From CAWULT01 sp963923455 (GTDB taxonomy: Bacteria; Acidobacteriota; Vicinamibacteria; Vicinamibacterales; UBA2999), in assembly GCA_963923455.1 (NCBI GenBank), contig CAWULT010000009.1, positions 6,114 through 70,113 of the forward strand: 64,000 nt of DNA, read 5' to 3'. The position numbers and the translations under genes were made by a program. Every line of letters starts with the position of its first letter. The stretch's first letter is position 1. Positions 8,088 through 17,356 of this stretch are shown here, one piece after another. A model generated the notes under the pieces. It did not search any database and was not told where the DNA came from. It saw nothing but the letters and a program-made list of their open reading frames with translations.

Positions 8088-9110
8088 ATGACAACCACTG
8101 ACACGAAGCCCGTCACGGCAGTCACCCGTGCGGCCCTCGGCCTGGCCGTCTCGGCAATGGGGCTCTACCTGGTCTATCTGGGCGGTGCCGACGACGCGCC
8201 AGGGGCTGCCGTGTTCGGCATGCTGCTGATGGCGGCCGGAGTCGTGCTCGGCGTCGGAGCCGCGCGCAACCAGCTCCCGGCGTGGGCCGCCCGCACCGCG
8301 CGTGCCGCCGGCGTCGCCGTGGCCGCCCTCGCGGCATTTCTCACCCATCAGGCCGTCGTGACCGCCCCGCTCTTCGCGCGGGCGCAGGAGGTGCCATCGG
8401 TCGTCGACCCGGCGCTGGCGCCGCGATATGCCGCGGCCGTCGACCGCGCGCGGGAGCTGGTGCGGGCAGCCGTCGTGGCGCAGAACCTCCCCGGGGTGTC
8501 GGTCGCGGTCGGTGCCGGCGACACGATCGTCTGGGCGGAAGGGTTCGGGTGGAGGGACGTCGTCACGCGGACGCCCGTCACCCCGGGCACACGATTCAAC
8601 GTCGGCACCGCGGCGTCCGTGGTGGCCTCCGCCGTCGCACCGCTCGGGCTGGCCAATACCGGGGCCGATGCGGCGAAAGAATGGAGCCCTGAAGCCATCG
8701 GCGAGGAGGGTGAGGACTTCCCGCCTCTCACGCTCCTCCGCCACGCCGTCTGGCAACCGCTCGGCCTCATGCCCGCGGAGTACCCGCTGCCGGGCGATCG
8801 CGCGACGTTCTACGTCCCGAGATCGGACGACCACGACCCCCGCCGCGGACGACGACTGATGTACATGCGCGACCTGGCCTGTTGCGCGAATGGGATGGCG
8901 TTCTCCTCCACGCCGTCCGATCTCGCGCGCCTCGCGCTGGCGACGAACCCTGGCAGCGTCGACGGTGCGCTCGCCGGCGGCACGGTGATGTCGCTGATGA
9001 CACGCCGCGACAGGGGGCTCGTCGTCGCCGTCACGTCGAACATGGCGCACGCGAACACGTCGCAGCTGGCGCGGCGGGTCCTGGACGTGTTCGTGGAGCC
9101 GGCGCAATGA
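8088..9110 (+). CDS. Membrane-anchored, degenerate serine beta-lactamase-fold protein
   Basis: 340 residues. The N-terminal 100 contain three hydrophobic helices. The rest resembles class C beta-lactamase/DD-peptidase proteins: LPGVSVAVGAGDTIVWAEGF and TPVTPGTRFNVGTAASVVAS at the start, PLGLMPAEYPLPGD and FSSTPSDLARLAL in the middle, and VVAVTSNMAHAN near the end. The catalytic Ser-x-x-Lys expected after RFNVGT is absent (SVVA instead) and the Tyr-x-Asn segment is not found. Part of the middle appears deleted, since only about 45 residues separate the SxxK site from the PLGL element. I expect no hydrolase activity; it may be a decaying gene or a binding protein. ATG 8049 is an alternative start. 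Confidence 0.7.
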   Translation: MTTTDTKPVTAVTRAALGLAVSAMGLYLVYLGGADDAPGAAVFGMLLMAAGVVLGVGAARNQLPAWAARTARAAGVAVAALAAFLTHQAVVTAPLFARAQEVPSVVDPALAPRYAAAVDRARELVRAAVVAQNLPGVSVAVGAGDTIVWAEGFGWRDVVTRTPVTPGTRFNVGTAASVVASAVAPLGLANTGADAAKEWSPEAIGEEGEDFPPLTLLRHAVWQPLGLMPAEYPLPGDRATFYVPRSDDHDPRRGRRLMYMRDLACCANGMAFSSTPSDLARLALATNPGSVDGALAGGTVMSLMTRRDRGLVVAVTSNMAHANTSQLARRVLDVFVEPAQ

Positions 9111-9145
9111 CCGCGCCGGCCGATACGCCGCCCGAGGGAAGGGCG

Positions 9146-9151
9146 TAGAAT
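9146..9151 (+). promoter_or_regulatory. TAGAAT -10 box before the VOC gene at 9171
   Basis: TAGAAT lies 19 bases before the GTG start and just upstream of a GGAGGA ribosome site. Similar hexamers precede other genes in the window. No clear -35 box. Confidence 0.35.
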
Positions 9152-9170
9152 CCACGCGGAGGACAGAAGC

Positions 9171-9653
9171 GTGCGTCGAATGATTGCAGCAGTACTCGGG
9201 GTTGCGGTCGCCGCGTGTGCCATGCCGGCGCAGGCCGAGGTCACCGTGATGGCGGTCCGCCTGGGCGCAAGCGACGTGGCCCGACTGGCGAAGTTCTACG
9301 AGGCTGCCTTCGGCCTGAAGGAAATCGACCGGGTCGGGAACCCGGCGACGGAGATCATCATGCGCTACGGGGCGACCGTGGCCGCGGCCAAGGCCGGCAC
9401 CTCGCCGGAGTTCCTCGTGCAGAAGCGCGAGGCCACGGCAACGAAGGACCCCATGCACCACGCGATCCTGCGCGTCTCCGACATCAAGGCCTCAGTGGCA
9501 GCGGCAAAGGCCGCGGGCGCGACGGTCGAGCGCGACGTGGCGACGGTGGCCATCGGCGGCGCTCCGATCAAGATTGCGATGCTGGTGGATCCCGACGGCA
9601 ACGCGCTCGAACTGATGGAGTTGCCGCCGACCCTCACGCACTTGCCGCACTGA
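9171..9653 (+). CDS. Exported single-domain VOC protein
   Basis: 160 residues with a signal peptide (MIAAVLGVAVAACAMPAQA). A GGAGGA site at 9158-9163 fits a GTG start at 9171; an ATG at 9180 is a close alternative. One VOC module follows: MAVRLGASDVARLAKFYEAA, MHHAILRVSDIKASVAAAKA and MLVDPDGNALELMEL. Metal-binding His and Glu residues of the fold are present in the last two motifs. Reaction unknown. The gene converges on the metallo-hydrolase at 9664 with only ten bases between stops. Confidence 0.82.
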   Translation: MRRMIAAVLGVAVAACAMPAQAEVTVMAVRLGASDVARLAKFYEAAFGLKEIDRVGNPATEIIMRYGATVAAAKAGTSPEFLVQKREATATKDPMHHAILRVSDIKASVAAAKAAGATVERDVATVAIGGAPIKIAMLVDPDGNALELMELPPTLTHLPH

Positions 9654-9663
9654 GGCGGCCGTC

Positions 9664-10602
9664 CTACTTCAGCTCGTCGAAGACGACCTGCACGTTCTGC
9701 AGCAGCCGAATCGGGGTCGGCGTGGCGTAGCCGGCGTACTTCGCCGGAATCCTCCAGGCCTTCGCCGTCTCCTCCGCCGACCTGCCGGCGGCCTTCGCCG
9801 CCCGCACGTCGTTCGCGAAGTCGCGATTGAACTGTGCGTACTCACGCAGGTCCGCCACCGTCATGGTGGTGCTGTGCCCCGTGATGATGGTGTCGATGTT
9901 CGGGATGGTGTCGGCGGCCTTGGTCAGCGTGTCGGCGATGGCCAGGCCGCTGCCGCCGTTGACGGCATCGAGGCCCGGGATGTTCTTGCCCGAGAAGATG
10001 TCGCCGGCGTGCATGGCGCGCAGCGCCGGAAACACGACCCACGCGTCGCCGTTGGTGTGCCCACGGCCGAAGTAGTACAGGTCGATGCGGTCGGCCCCGG
10101 CCCCGATCGTCATGCGATCCTTGAAGGTCTTCTTCGGCATGCCACGGCCGCCGTTGGCCTTGAAGATGTTCGGGGGCTGGCCGTTCGGCGCGGTCTGCGT
10201 CGACGCGCGCATCTCCTTCATGTTCTCGGCGGTGTTCTCGTGCACGACCACCTCGACGGTGGCCGGGAACTCGACGTTGCCGCTCACGTGGTCGCCGTGG
10301 GTGTGCGTGTTGATGATCGTCGTAATGGGCTTCGACGTCAGCTGCCTGATGCGGTCGAGGACCGGCTGGCCCCATCCGGGGTTCTTCGTGTCCACGACCA
10401 CCACGCCAGACGCGCCGACGAAGACGGCCGTGTTGCCGCCCCCACCCGTCAGCACGAAGAGGTTGTCGCGGAGCTTCTCCACCTCGACGACCTTGGCCGC
10501 GGCCTGTCCAGCGGCGCCGGCGCCTGACTGCTGCGACGCGGCGACCGCCATCGACACGGCACCAACGGCCGCCAGCGCGGCGAGAACGACGATCCTCTTC
10601 AT
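9664..10602 (-). CDS. Exported MBL-fold metallo-hydrolase
   Basis: 312 residues from ATG 10602, supported by GGAGG four bases upstream and the signal peptide MKRIVVLAALAAVGAVSMAV. Zinc ligands: THTHGDH, GRGHTNGDAW, MHAGD and TGHS. It is in the same subgroup as the protein at 1741 (AHTNGD/GHTNGD motif and an AlaGlyAsp or ThrGlyAsp element), but its first motif is HTHGDH rather than HHHADH. The C-terminal helical tail carries ETAKAWRIPAKYAGY. Function beyond hydrolysis is not known. Confidence 0.86.
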   Translation of the reverse strand: MKRIVVLAALAAVGAVSMAVAASQQSGAGAAGQAAAKVVEVEKLRDNLFVLTGGGGNTAVFVGASGVVVVDTKNPGWGQPVLDRIRQLTSKPITTIINTHTHGDHVSGNVEFPATVEVVVHENTAENMKEMRASTQTAPNGQPPNIFKANGGRGMPKKTFKDRMTIGAGADRIDLYYFGRGHTNGDAWVVFPALRAMHAGDIFSGKNIPGLDAVNGGSGLAIADTLTKAADTIPNIDTIITGHSTTMTVADLREYAQFNRDFANDVRAAKAAGRSAEETAKAWRIPAKYAGYATPTPIRLLQNVQVVFDELK

Positions 10603-11005
10603 GCAGCCTCCAGTCCGATGTCCTGCGTGCCCAGTCCTCGCCCGCCCATACCGTGCCTGACCACACGATGACGCCTGCAGCAAGGACCAGGCGCGCACCG
10701 AAGCCACGTCGCTCCGCGCCGGGACAAGGCCCATGGCGAGACATACGCCGTGAGGCAGGACAAATCGCTGGGCCATCGGCCGTTAGCGTATCCCAACGAG
10801 CACGCCAGGACGGCCGTTCTCATCGTCCTCTTGTGACTCTCCGGCTGCCACGATGGGGAGAATCCCGTTCACCCGCGAAGTTCTTCACGGACGCAGCCGC
10901 CCAGCCACTGCCTCCTCGCGAAAGCCGGCCAGGAGCCTCGGCTGCCCTTGGCACATGTGTTGAACGCGCGGCACGAGACATGGACGACGTCACGCTGACG
11001 CTCCG
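10603..11005. other. Intergenic gap between divergent genes
   Basis: About 400 bases separate the metallo-hydrolase and rhomboid genes, which diverge. I see no convincing gene, repeat or RNA; reading frames here lack recognisable protein features. Promoters of both neighbours should lie here, but no clear hexamers stand out. Confidence 0.5.
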
Positions 11006-12736
11006 ATGGACAGTATGAGCGGCCCGGACTCCACGCCACCGACCGCCGACAGCACGGCAACCCAGGCCCAGTGCTCGACCTGCCAGGTGCCACTGGTGGA
11101 TCAGGTTCTCGGCGATGTCGTGTTCCTTGGGTGTCCGCAGTGCCACGGTACCCTGATCCGGCAGTCCGACGTGCATGGCGCACTTCGAGACCGCATCCAG
11201 GATCGCCTGATCGTGCGCGTGCGTGCGAGCCAGCGACGAGGAGAGCGAGGCTGCCCTCACTGCCGAGAGACGATGACGCGGGTCAGCGTTCCACGCGGCC
11301 CGTACGCCGTGGAGCTCGACGTCTGCTATCCCTGTGCGGTGGTCTGGTTCGACGCGAACGAGACGGACGTGCTCAGGGTCATGTACGGATCGGAGCCGCC
11401 TCCGGGCAAGAAGGTCGATCGGCGGTGGAAGTGGGTGCTGGCACTGCTCGGCGTCCCCGTCAGGCAGCAGCATCAGCAGGGGCTCACACGACCCTGGCTC
11501 ACGTGGGGCATCGCGCTTGCGGTGGGGGCCATCTTCTTCACGACGAGCTGGCTGCCGGCATTGGGCTCTCTGCTGAGCCTCGTCCCGGCGTCCGTCGGCC
11601 GAATGGCTGGCCTGACCGTGTTGACGACGTTCGTCCTGCACGGTGGGTGGCTTCACTTGTTCGGGAATCTGTGCTTCCTGATCATCTTCGGCGGTCCAGT
11701 CGAAGACTACCTTGGGCGCGCGCGGTACCTGCTCCTGCTGGTGCTGGCGACGGCAGCCGGAAGCCTGTTCCAGGTCGCCCTTGCGCCGCACTCGACGGTT
11801 CCCGTCGTCGGCGCAAGCGGCGGTACCGCCGGACTGGTCGTGTTCTACGGCCTGTTGTTCCCGCGTGTGCGTCTGGTCATCAGCACGGTGTGGCTGCTCT
11901 TCTATCCCCTGCGAATCCGCGCTGGTGTGGCTCTGCTCCTCTGGATGCTGATGCAGGCGCTCGGCGCCTGGAACCAGATTCACGGCTTCGCCGGAACGGC
12001 GTATGCGGCGCATCTTGGCGGCGGAGCCGTCGGTCTGCTGTTCTGGCTGGCCTGGCGCACTCGTTTCGGCACGAGCCCGGCCTCCGCCGGGACGCTGCTC
12101 GGGGCGAGACGGTTCCATTCGTGGGCAGACAGGTTCGAGGCCGTGCTCGACCGCGTCACGGTGTGGACCGGCGCCATCGTCGTCGCCGCGGTAGCGGTGG
12201 TCGTCGTGATCGTGGCGCAGCGGCTCGACCCGCTGCAGATCTACGCCACCTGTACGTTCAGCGACGGCCTGGCTCTCGTCGGCGTGGTGCGTACACCGGG
12301 CGATCGATCCGTGGCCACGAAAGACGGCCCCGCGCGGGTCTCCCGCGGGGACGGGTACAGCCTGACCTTCGCGTACCCGAACACGGATCCCTTCGTGAAC
12401 CTCCGAGTGGACGCGTCGCGGTCCGGGGAGTTCGCCCGCGACAGGCAGGCCATCGCGGCAGCGATGGAACAGGCGTCAGCGCGTCAGGCAACAGCCGTCG
12501 CACCAGTCGGCATCCAGGGCTTCGAGGGCTACACCCTCAGAACGTCTGCGGACAGCGGTGTCATCGACTGGTACTCGCTGTTCGACGAGCCCGCGTCGAT
12601 CACGCTGACGGCGTACTTCCTGCGGCAGCGGCCGGAGCGCCAGAAGTTCAGGACACTGGCCGAATACGAGACGCTGCGGGACCAGTTCCTCCGGGCCTAC
12701 CTGTCTTGTATCCCGCACGCAGCAGTCCAGCGCTGA
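11006..12736 (+). CDS. Rhomboid-family intramembrane serine protease with N-terminal zinc ribbons
   Basis: 576 residues in three parts. Residues 20-115 hold two zinc-binding pairs: CSTC with CPQC, then CPHC with CYPC, resembling TFIIB-type zinc ribbons. Residues 160-360 form the rhomboid core: HGGWLHLFGN with Asn221, VVGASGG with the catalytic Ser271, and AAHLGG with the catalytic His336, so the dyad is intact. Six or so membrane helices are visible. The C-terminal 200 residues begin with another membrane helix and end in a soluble domain with a few cysteines. Rhomboids cut membrane proteins within the bilayer. ATG 11015 is an alternative start. A strong hairpin follows the stop. Confidence 0.88.
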   Translation: MDSMSGPDSTPPTADSTATQAQCSTCQVPLVDQVLGDVVFLGCPQCHGTLIRQSDVHGALRDRIQDRLIVRVRASQRRGERGCPHCRETMTRVSVPRGPYAVELDVCYPCAVVWFDANETDVLRVMYGSEPPPGKKVDRRWKWVLALLGVPVRQQHQQGLTRPWLTWGIALAVGAIFFTTSWLPALGSLLSLVPASVGRMAGLTVLTTFVLHGGWLHLFGNLCFLIIFGGPVEDYLGRARYLLLLVLATAAGSLFQVALAPHSTVPVVGASGGTAGLVVFYGLLFPRVRLVISTVWLLFYPLRIRAGVALLLWMLMQALGAWNQIHGFAGTAYAAHLGGGAVGLLFWLAWRTRFGTSPASAGTLLGARRFHSWADRFEAVLDRVTVWTGAIVVAAVAVVVVIVAQRLDPLQIYATCTFSDGLALVGVVRTPGDRSVATKDGPARVSRGDGYSLTFAYPNTDPFVNLRVDASRSGEFARDRQAIAAAMEQASARQATAVAPVGIQGFEGYTLRTSADSGVIDWYSLFDEPASITLTAYFLRQRPERQKFRTLAEYETLRDQFLRAYLSCIPHAAVQR

Positions 12737-12738
12737 AG

Positions 12739-12768
12739 GGCCCGTTCCGGATTCACCCGGAACGGGCC
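12739..12768. terminator. Hairpin between convergent genes
   Basis: A perfect 12-bp stem (GGCCCGTTCCGG and its complement) with a six-base loop, three bases after the rhomboid stop and 24 bases from the stop of the opposing gene. No T-run, but the position fits a bidirectional terminator. Confidence 0.7.
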
Positions 12769-12792
12769 GTCGGGTCAAGGCTGACGACCAAA

Positions 12793-14583
12793 TCAGTGCC
12801 GAAGCTGATTCACGATGTCGTTGGCCTCGTAGATCTCGCAGTTGGCGCGCTCCGCGATGATGCCGTCGCCATTGAACGGGCGCAGCACGCGCGTGGGCAG
12901 CACGTACGGCTCGACGAACGAGTCCGGATCCTCGATGGTCATGTCGTAGGTGATCGCGTTGCCCTTGCGGTTGAACCGCTCGATGATGTGCATCTTCTCC
13001 GAGTGGAACAGGCCGCCCCGTCCCAGCCACGTCGAGTCGACGAACGAGATGGAGTCGAGCACCAGCGTGTCGCCCTCCCAGTGCCCCACGGTGTAGCCGT
13101 TGTAGGTGGCCTCGAGCGCCTTCTGCGCGTTGTGCGTGCGGCCGTCGGTCGGGATCGACCGGAATTCCCGGTTGCCGCCGCCGTAGTCGCTCGTCGTGTA
13201 GATCATCGTGAGATCGTTCACCGTCTGGAAGATGCGGCGCGGCGTGAGGATGCGCGGCAGCCCCATCGGCTCGCACGTCATGATCGGGTCGTACTTGTTC
13301 GTCCACTGGTCGAGTTCCTGCACCTTGTCCCAGAACTCGGGCTTGTAGATGGGCCGGCCGTAGACGCCGAACCGCGAGGGCGAGATCCACTCGTAGTCCA
13401 CCCAGAAGTTGTCCTGCGCCACCTTGCATTCCTTCTGCGTGGGGCCGCACCGGCGGGCACCGGCGCCCGTGATCGGGTTGAAGGCGCCAGCCCACACGCC
13501 CGTCAGGTCGGGCTTGCCGTTGGGCAGCCGCGGCGTGGGCGCGTTGGCAGCGGCCGGATTGGCGGGCTGCTGCGGCAGCGTCCAGTTCACGGGCTGCAGC
13601 GTGGGCTTGATTGCCGCCTTGACGCTGGCCGGCACGGGCATCACCACGTACATCTGCCCCGTTTCCGTCAGCGTGGTGTTGATGTCGCGGACGACGGTGC
13701 CGTTCTTCTTCTCAATCATCTTGGCCGGAATCAGCGCGTCGGCCGGATTGAGCGGGTTGTTGAAGTCCTTGTACCCGCTGTAGGTGAGCTCGTAGGTGTT
13801 GGCGCCGCTCTTCACCACGATGCTCTCGGCCATGAACTTCGCATCGAGGGTCGCCGTGGCCGTGGCCGTGGGCACGCCCGGGATCGGGAAGGTCAGCACC
13901 GGCTTGTTGCCCACCCATGCCACGGACGTCTTACCGATGGTCGCCACGTTTGCTGCAAGGGTCTGCGGTCTCGGCGTCATCGACGGCGCATTCGGGTCTG
14001 CCGCCGTCCCGAAGAACGCGGCTTTGAAGGCGCCCTGCGGGCTGGTCCACAGGCGGATCATCCGGTCCTCGACGGCGGCCGCCATCGGCGTGGCCTTGCC
14101 CTTGCCGGGCACGAGTTCCGCGCCCTGGATGTCTTCGTCCCACGCGTAGCCGCCGCTGAGCACCTGCACCGTGTTGCAGCTCTGGCCGTTGGGCCGCGTG
14201 CCGGTGATCCGGATCCGCTCGCCCGACGTCTGGTAGCTGATGTCGCTCCGGTACAACGTCACGTTGCAGGGCTGCCCGCCCACTTGCATCGTGCCATTGC
14301 CCTGATAGTCGAGCGTCATCATCAGGTCGTATTCCTCGGTGCTGCGCAGCATGCCCATGTGCCAGGCCCAGTTGAAGAGCACCGACTTCAAGTCCTTCGC
14401 GCCGGGCGCGGGCGTGTAGGCGGGACCACCGCGTCCGCGGCCCCCGCCCGGGCCGGCCGGAGCCTGGGCCGCGGGGCCGGGTCCAGCGGCGGGTGCCTGC
14501 GCATCAGCCACGGCGGGCACGCCGGCGATCAGTGCAGCCGCGAACGCGGCGCTCATCCAGGTAAGAGTTCTTCGGACGCTCAT
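12793..14583 (-). CDS. Secreted two-part protein with C-terminal WxGDxL-family domain
   Basis: 596 residues. A signal peptide (MSVRRTLTWMSAAFAAALIA) is followed by a Pro/Ala/Gly-rich linker. Residues 70-330 form a beta-rich domain with repeated strands and no match I recognise. From about residue 350 comes the family domain: LPNGKPDLTGVW, a Cys-rich stretch, EPMGLPRILTPRRIFQ, YGRPIYKPEFWD, and the signature GHWEGDTLVLDSISFVDSTW, then ERFNRKGNAITYDMTIEDPD. This domain occurs eight times in the window. Its function is unknown. A GGGGGA site supports the ATG at 14583, and a TATAAT lies 75 bases upstream. Confidence 0.75.
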   Translation of the reverse strand: MSVRRTLTWMSAAFAAALIAGVPAVADAQAPAAGPGPAAQAPAGPGGGRGRGGPAYTPAPGAKDLKSVLFNWAWHMGMLRSTEEYDLMMTLDYQGNGTMQVGGQPCNVTLYRSDISYQTSGERIRITGTRPNGQSCNTVQVLSGGYAWDEDIQGAELVPGKGKATPMAAAVEDRMIRLWTSPQGAFKAAFFGTAADPNAPSMTPRPQTLAANVATIGKTSVAWVGNKPVLTFPIPGVPTATATATLDAKFMAESIVVKSGANTYELTYSGYKDFNNPLNPADALIPAKMIEKKNGTVVRDINTTLTETGQMYVVMPVPASVKAAIKPTLQPVNWTLPQQPANPAAANAPTPRLPNGKPDLTGVWAGAFNPITGAGARRCGPTQKECKVAQDNFWVDYEWISPSRFGVYGRPIYKPEFWDKVQELDQWTNKYDPIMTCEPMGLPRILTPRRIFQTVNDLTMIYTTSDYGGGNREFRSIPTDGRTHNAQKALEATYNGYTVGHWEGDTLVLDSISFVDSTWLGRGGLFHSEKMHIIERFNRKGNAITYDMTIEDPDSFVEPYVLPTRVLRPFNGDGIIAERANCEIYEANDIVNQLRH

Positions 14584-14657
14584 GACATTCCCCCTACGTC
14601 GTCTAAGTTGGGTGGCGGCTGGCCGGCCTTCGGGCTCCGTCCAGGGCGGTGGGCCAG

Positions 14658-14663
14658 ATTATA
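14658..14663 (-). promoter_or_regulatory. TATAAT -10 box before the gene starting at 14583
   Basis: Minus-strand TATAAT lies just beyond the stop of the upstream metallo-hydrolase gene, which suggests the 12793 gene has its own promoter rather than relying on read-through. The leader would be about 65 bases. Confidence 0.45.
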
Positions 14664-14669
14664 GAGCCC

Positions 14670-16295
14670 TCAGTTGGAGACGGGCGTCAGCGGCCGGTTG
14701 TATTGAACCGGGCAGCCAGGCTGGAAGAACTGGGCCTCGGCGGCGCGCCGGCAGAACGCCTGCGCGGCGCGGACCTGCGTTTCGATGGCCGACACGACCT
14801 CGGCGAGCGGAAAGGGCCTCTGCGCGTGCACCGCAAGGTTGGTGTCCACCTTGAGCTTCCGGTACTCGATGTTGTTCATCAGACTGTCACCCCACCAGTT
14901 GAAGTCCCAGTTCTGGGTGGTGAGGTCGGCCTCGACGAGCAGGTTCGCCGCCGGCACATGCACGATCACGCCGTCCGCCATGTGGTAGTTGCCCACGATG
15001 TGGTAGATGTCGATTTCGTTGGTCGAGTCCTTCAGCTTGAGGTGATCGTCGACCGGCATGAACTTCAACGGCTTGGGGTTCCGTCCCAGGGCATCGGGGA
15101 ACAGTCTGGCTGGACGCGCCGCCATCTCGCGGAAGATGCCCTCGTTGCCACGCCGCGATATCACCGTCAAGCCTTCGGCCACGGCTGCGCGAAGGCCCAC
15201 GCTGTGGTCGAAGTGGTGGTGCGTCTGGATGACCTGTGTCACACGCTTGCCGGGTACCAGGGCGTTCACCACCTTCAGGATCGCCTGCAGGGCGGCGTCC
15301 GTACGGTTGGCCTCGACCATCGTGAAGTGATCGTCGAATTCGAAGAACGTGTTGCCGTTGAGGTACCACACGTGATCGGCCACCTTCATCGGCTGCAGGT
15401 TGGTGTTGCCACCCTCTGCCGCCCCGCGCGGGGACACCGAGCGCACCGACGCCGGAGCGCTCAGGTCGTCGATGGGCCCGTCGACGATGTTGCGGTCGAC
15501 GTACAGCTTGCTCTGCACGACGTTGCGGAAGTCGATCATGGTGGCAAAGCCCGTCGGAAGCTGAATGCCCTTCTCTGGCACGTAGCCGGTGAACGCCGTT
15601 CGATACGTGACGTCCCCGAGGTTGGCATTCGGTCCGACGTACCGGACCCATGCCGGCAGATTGGACGTGCCATGGACGGCCAGCGTCAACGTGTCGCCCT
15701 GACGGACGGTGACGTCGACGAGCTGCAGATTGTTCTCTCGGCGGAACTTCGACAGCGTGCTGGTCGGATCGAGCGCAGCACGCACGATGGCGACGGGGTG
15801 TGACAGCAGTTCCATCCGGCGCTGGCGCGCGGCCGCCGCGCCCGCTGGCTGCGGCTGCGGCGTGCCGGCCTGGGGAGGCGCCAGGAATCCGCCTCCGATG
15901 TTGTAGGCGACATCACCGTCCAGCGTCTCGTTGTTGCGATTGAGCCCGAGCTGACCGGCGGTCGCGGCGAACACGAAGTCGAACTTCAGGCGCTGCTGCA
16001 CGCGCGTCCGCCCATGCTCGAAGTCGATCGTGCGTGTGTGCTCCAGCACCTTCTGCCACTTCTGCGGGGCTTCCGGGTCTCCGGTGATGTTCCCGCCGCC
16101 ATTGAAGTAGGCCAGCTCGCCGTAGCCGACGATCTGCAGCGTCTTGAGGGCCAGCACCCGGTCGCGACCACCAAGGGCCTCCGCGGCGCGGTTCACGAGG
16201 GCCGCTTCGGGCGCGCGCCCCTGGGCGGCCAATCTGAATGCGAGGACCGACAGTACCGCCAGGAGCAGTACCAGGACGCCTACAGTCTTGAGCAT
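14670..16295 (-). CDS. Long MBL-fold metallo-hydrolase with N-terminal lipoprotein-like beta domain
   Basis: 541 residues from ATG 16295, which has GGGGAGAAGG upstream and opens MLKTVGVLVLLLAVLSVLAF (signal anchor or signal peptide). Residues 40-300 are a beta-rich domain of the type seen in LolA-like or outer-membrane-linked proteins (RAAEALGGRDRVLALKTLQI and later VRYVGPNANLGDVTYR). Residues 310-540 are the metallo-hydrolase: ADHVWYLNGNTFFEFDDHF, then HHHFDH, NYHMADGV and a late E-AD element. The substrate is unknown. The same fusion order, with the beta domain first, is what distinguishes it from the three shorter paralogs in the window. Confidence 0.8.
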   Translation of the reverse strand: MLKTVGVLVLLLAVLSVLAFRLAAQGRAPEAALVNRAAEALGGRDRVLALKTLQIVGYGELAYFNGGGNITGDPEAPQKWQKVLEHTRTIDFEHGRTRVQQRLKFDFVFAATAGQLGLNRNNETLDGDVAYNIGGGFLAPPQAGTPQPQPAGAAAARQRRMELLSHPVAIVRAALDPTSTLSKFRRENNLQLVDVTVRQGDTLTLAVHGTSNLPAWVRYVGPNANLGDVTYRTAFTGYVPEKGIQLPTGFATMIDFRNVVQSKLYVDRNIVDGPIDDLSAPASVRSVSPRGAAEGGNTNLQPMKVADHVWYLNGNTFFEFDDHFTMVEANRTDAALQAILKVVNALVPGKRVTQVIQTHHHFDHSVGLRAAVAEGLTVISRRGNEGIFREMAARPARLFPDALGRNPKPLKFMPVDDHLKLKDSTNEIDIYHIVGNYHMADGVIVHVPAANLLVEADLTTQNWDFNWWGDSLMNNIEYRKLKVDTNLAVHAQRPFPLAEVVSAIETQVRAAQAFCRRAAEAQFFQPGCPVQYNRPLTPVSN

Positions 16296-16430
16296 CGCCT
16301 TCTCCCCTTCGGACGCGTGAAGTCCAACGACAACGGCTCGGCGAATCGTAGGCGCAGGCCATCGGGCGCCGCGATGCCGCGCACATGATACGTTGTGCAG
16401 GCCCTGCGCCCATGAGGGGGAAGAGGACGT

Positions 16431-17321
16431 ATGGATAGCCGCAATCGTCAATGGCAGAGATCGTGGCGACGAGCGCTGGCGGCCGTCGTCGGCGCCCTGC
16501 TGGTCGCCTCATCCGGGCAGGTGGATGCCCAGTGGTTCAAGCAGCCGAGTCCGCGCGCGCCACGTACGGCGGCCGGCGGGGTCGACCTGGAGGCACCGGC
16601 TCCGCGCCTGCCCAACGGCAACGTGGACCTGTCCGGGGTATGGATGACGGCCGAGCCCGCCTGTGTCATTCGAGGCACCCTGCCCGTCAGCGAGCTGCTC
16701 AAGCTGATGCCAGCCTCGCGCAAGTGTCCCCCCCGCGAGGCCACCTTCTCCCGCCAGAGCATCAACATCGGCATCGACATGCCAGGCGGGCTGCCGTACC
16801 AGCCGTGGCTCGCGGCCAAGGTCGCCGAGCGTACGGCGAACCAGGCCATCGACGATCCGCACATCCGGTGTCTGCCCGACCTCTTCGTGCGCGCCTACGG
16901 GCTGCCCCACTATCTGAAGTTCGTGCAGACACCCGACCTGCTGGTGATGCTGAACGAGTACAACGGCGTGTACCGTCAGGTCTTCACCGATGGCCGCCGG
17001 CTCCCAGAGGCTCCCAACCCGTCGTGGCAGGGATACTCGACAGCCACCTGGTCGGGCGACACGCTGGTCGTCGACTCCGTCGGATTTCGGGACGACTCGT
17101 GGATCGACTGGGACGGCAGCGTGATCACCGAGGGCGCCAAGGTGCGTGAGCGCATCCGACGGCCCACGTTCGGGTACCTGGAGATCGAGGTGACCGTGGA
17201 CGACCCCAAGGCGTACACCCGGCCGTGGACAGTCACGCTGCGGCAGCAGTTTGCCGCGGACACGGAGCTCATCGACGAAATCTGTGCCGAGGGCGAACGG
17301 TTCTCGGCGAAGCTCCGGTGA
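16431..17321 (+). CDS. Secreted WxGDxL-family protein
   Basis: 296 residues with an N-terminal hydrophobic region after basic residues (signal peptide likely, MDSRNRQWQRSWRRALAAVV). Family marks in order: LPNGNVDLSGVWMTAEPACV, CLPDLFVRAYGLPHYLKFVQ, QVFTDGRRLPEAPNPSWQGY, the signature ATWSGDTLVVDSVGFRDDSW, and a C-terminal DTELIDEICAEGERF. The last motif matches the tail fused to the broken toxin at 25304 without gaps. No enzymatic residues can be assigned. It is followed closely by the hydrolase fusion gene at 17357 and may be in one transcript with it. Confidence 0.72.
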   Translation: MDSRNRQWQRSWRRALAAVVGALLVASSGQVDAQWFKQPSPRAPRTAAGGVDLEAPAPRLPNGNVDLSGVWMTAEPACVIRGTLPVSELLKLMPASRKCPPREATFSRQSINIGIDMPGGLPYQPWLAAKVAERTANQAIDDPHIRCLPDLFVRAYGLPHYLKFVQTPDLLVMLNEYNGVYRQVFTDGRRLPEAPNPSWQGYSTATWSGDTLVVDSVGFRDDSWIDWDGSVITEGAKVRERIRRPTFGYLEIEVTVDDPKAYTRPWTVTLRQQFAADTELIDEICAEGERFSAKLR

Positions 17322-17356
17322 TCGCCGGCCGATTCGCCTCTGCTAAGCTACGGCGC

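Noticed and set aside
10653..11018. Possible small gene in the gap before the rhomboid gene
   Set aside because: No ribosome site, no signal or domain, and Arg/Pro-rich composition.
11071..14664. 1197-codon plus-strand frame across the rhomboid gene and its neighbour
   Set aside because: It overlaps two well-supported genes on different strands and crosses the hairpin between them; composition is Arg-rich.
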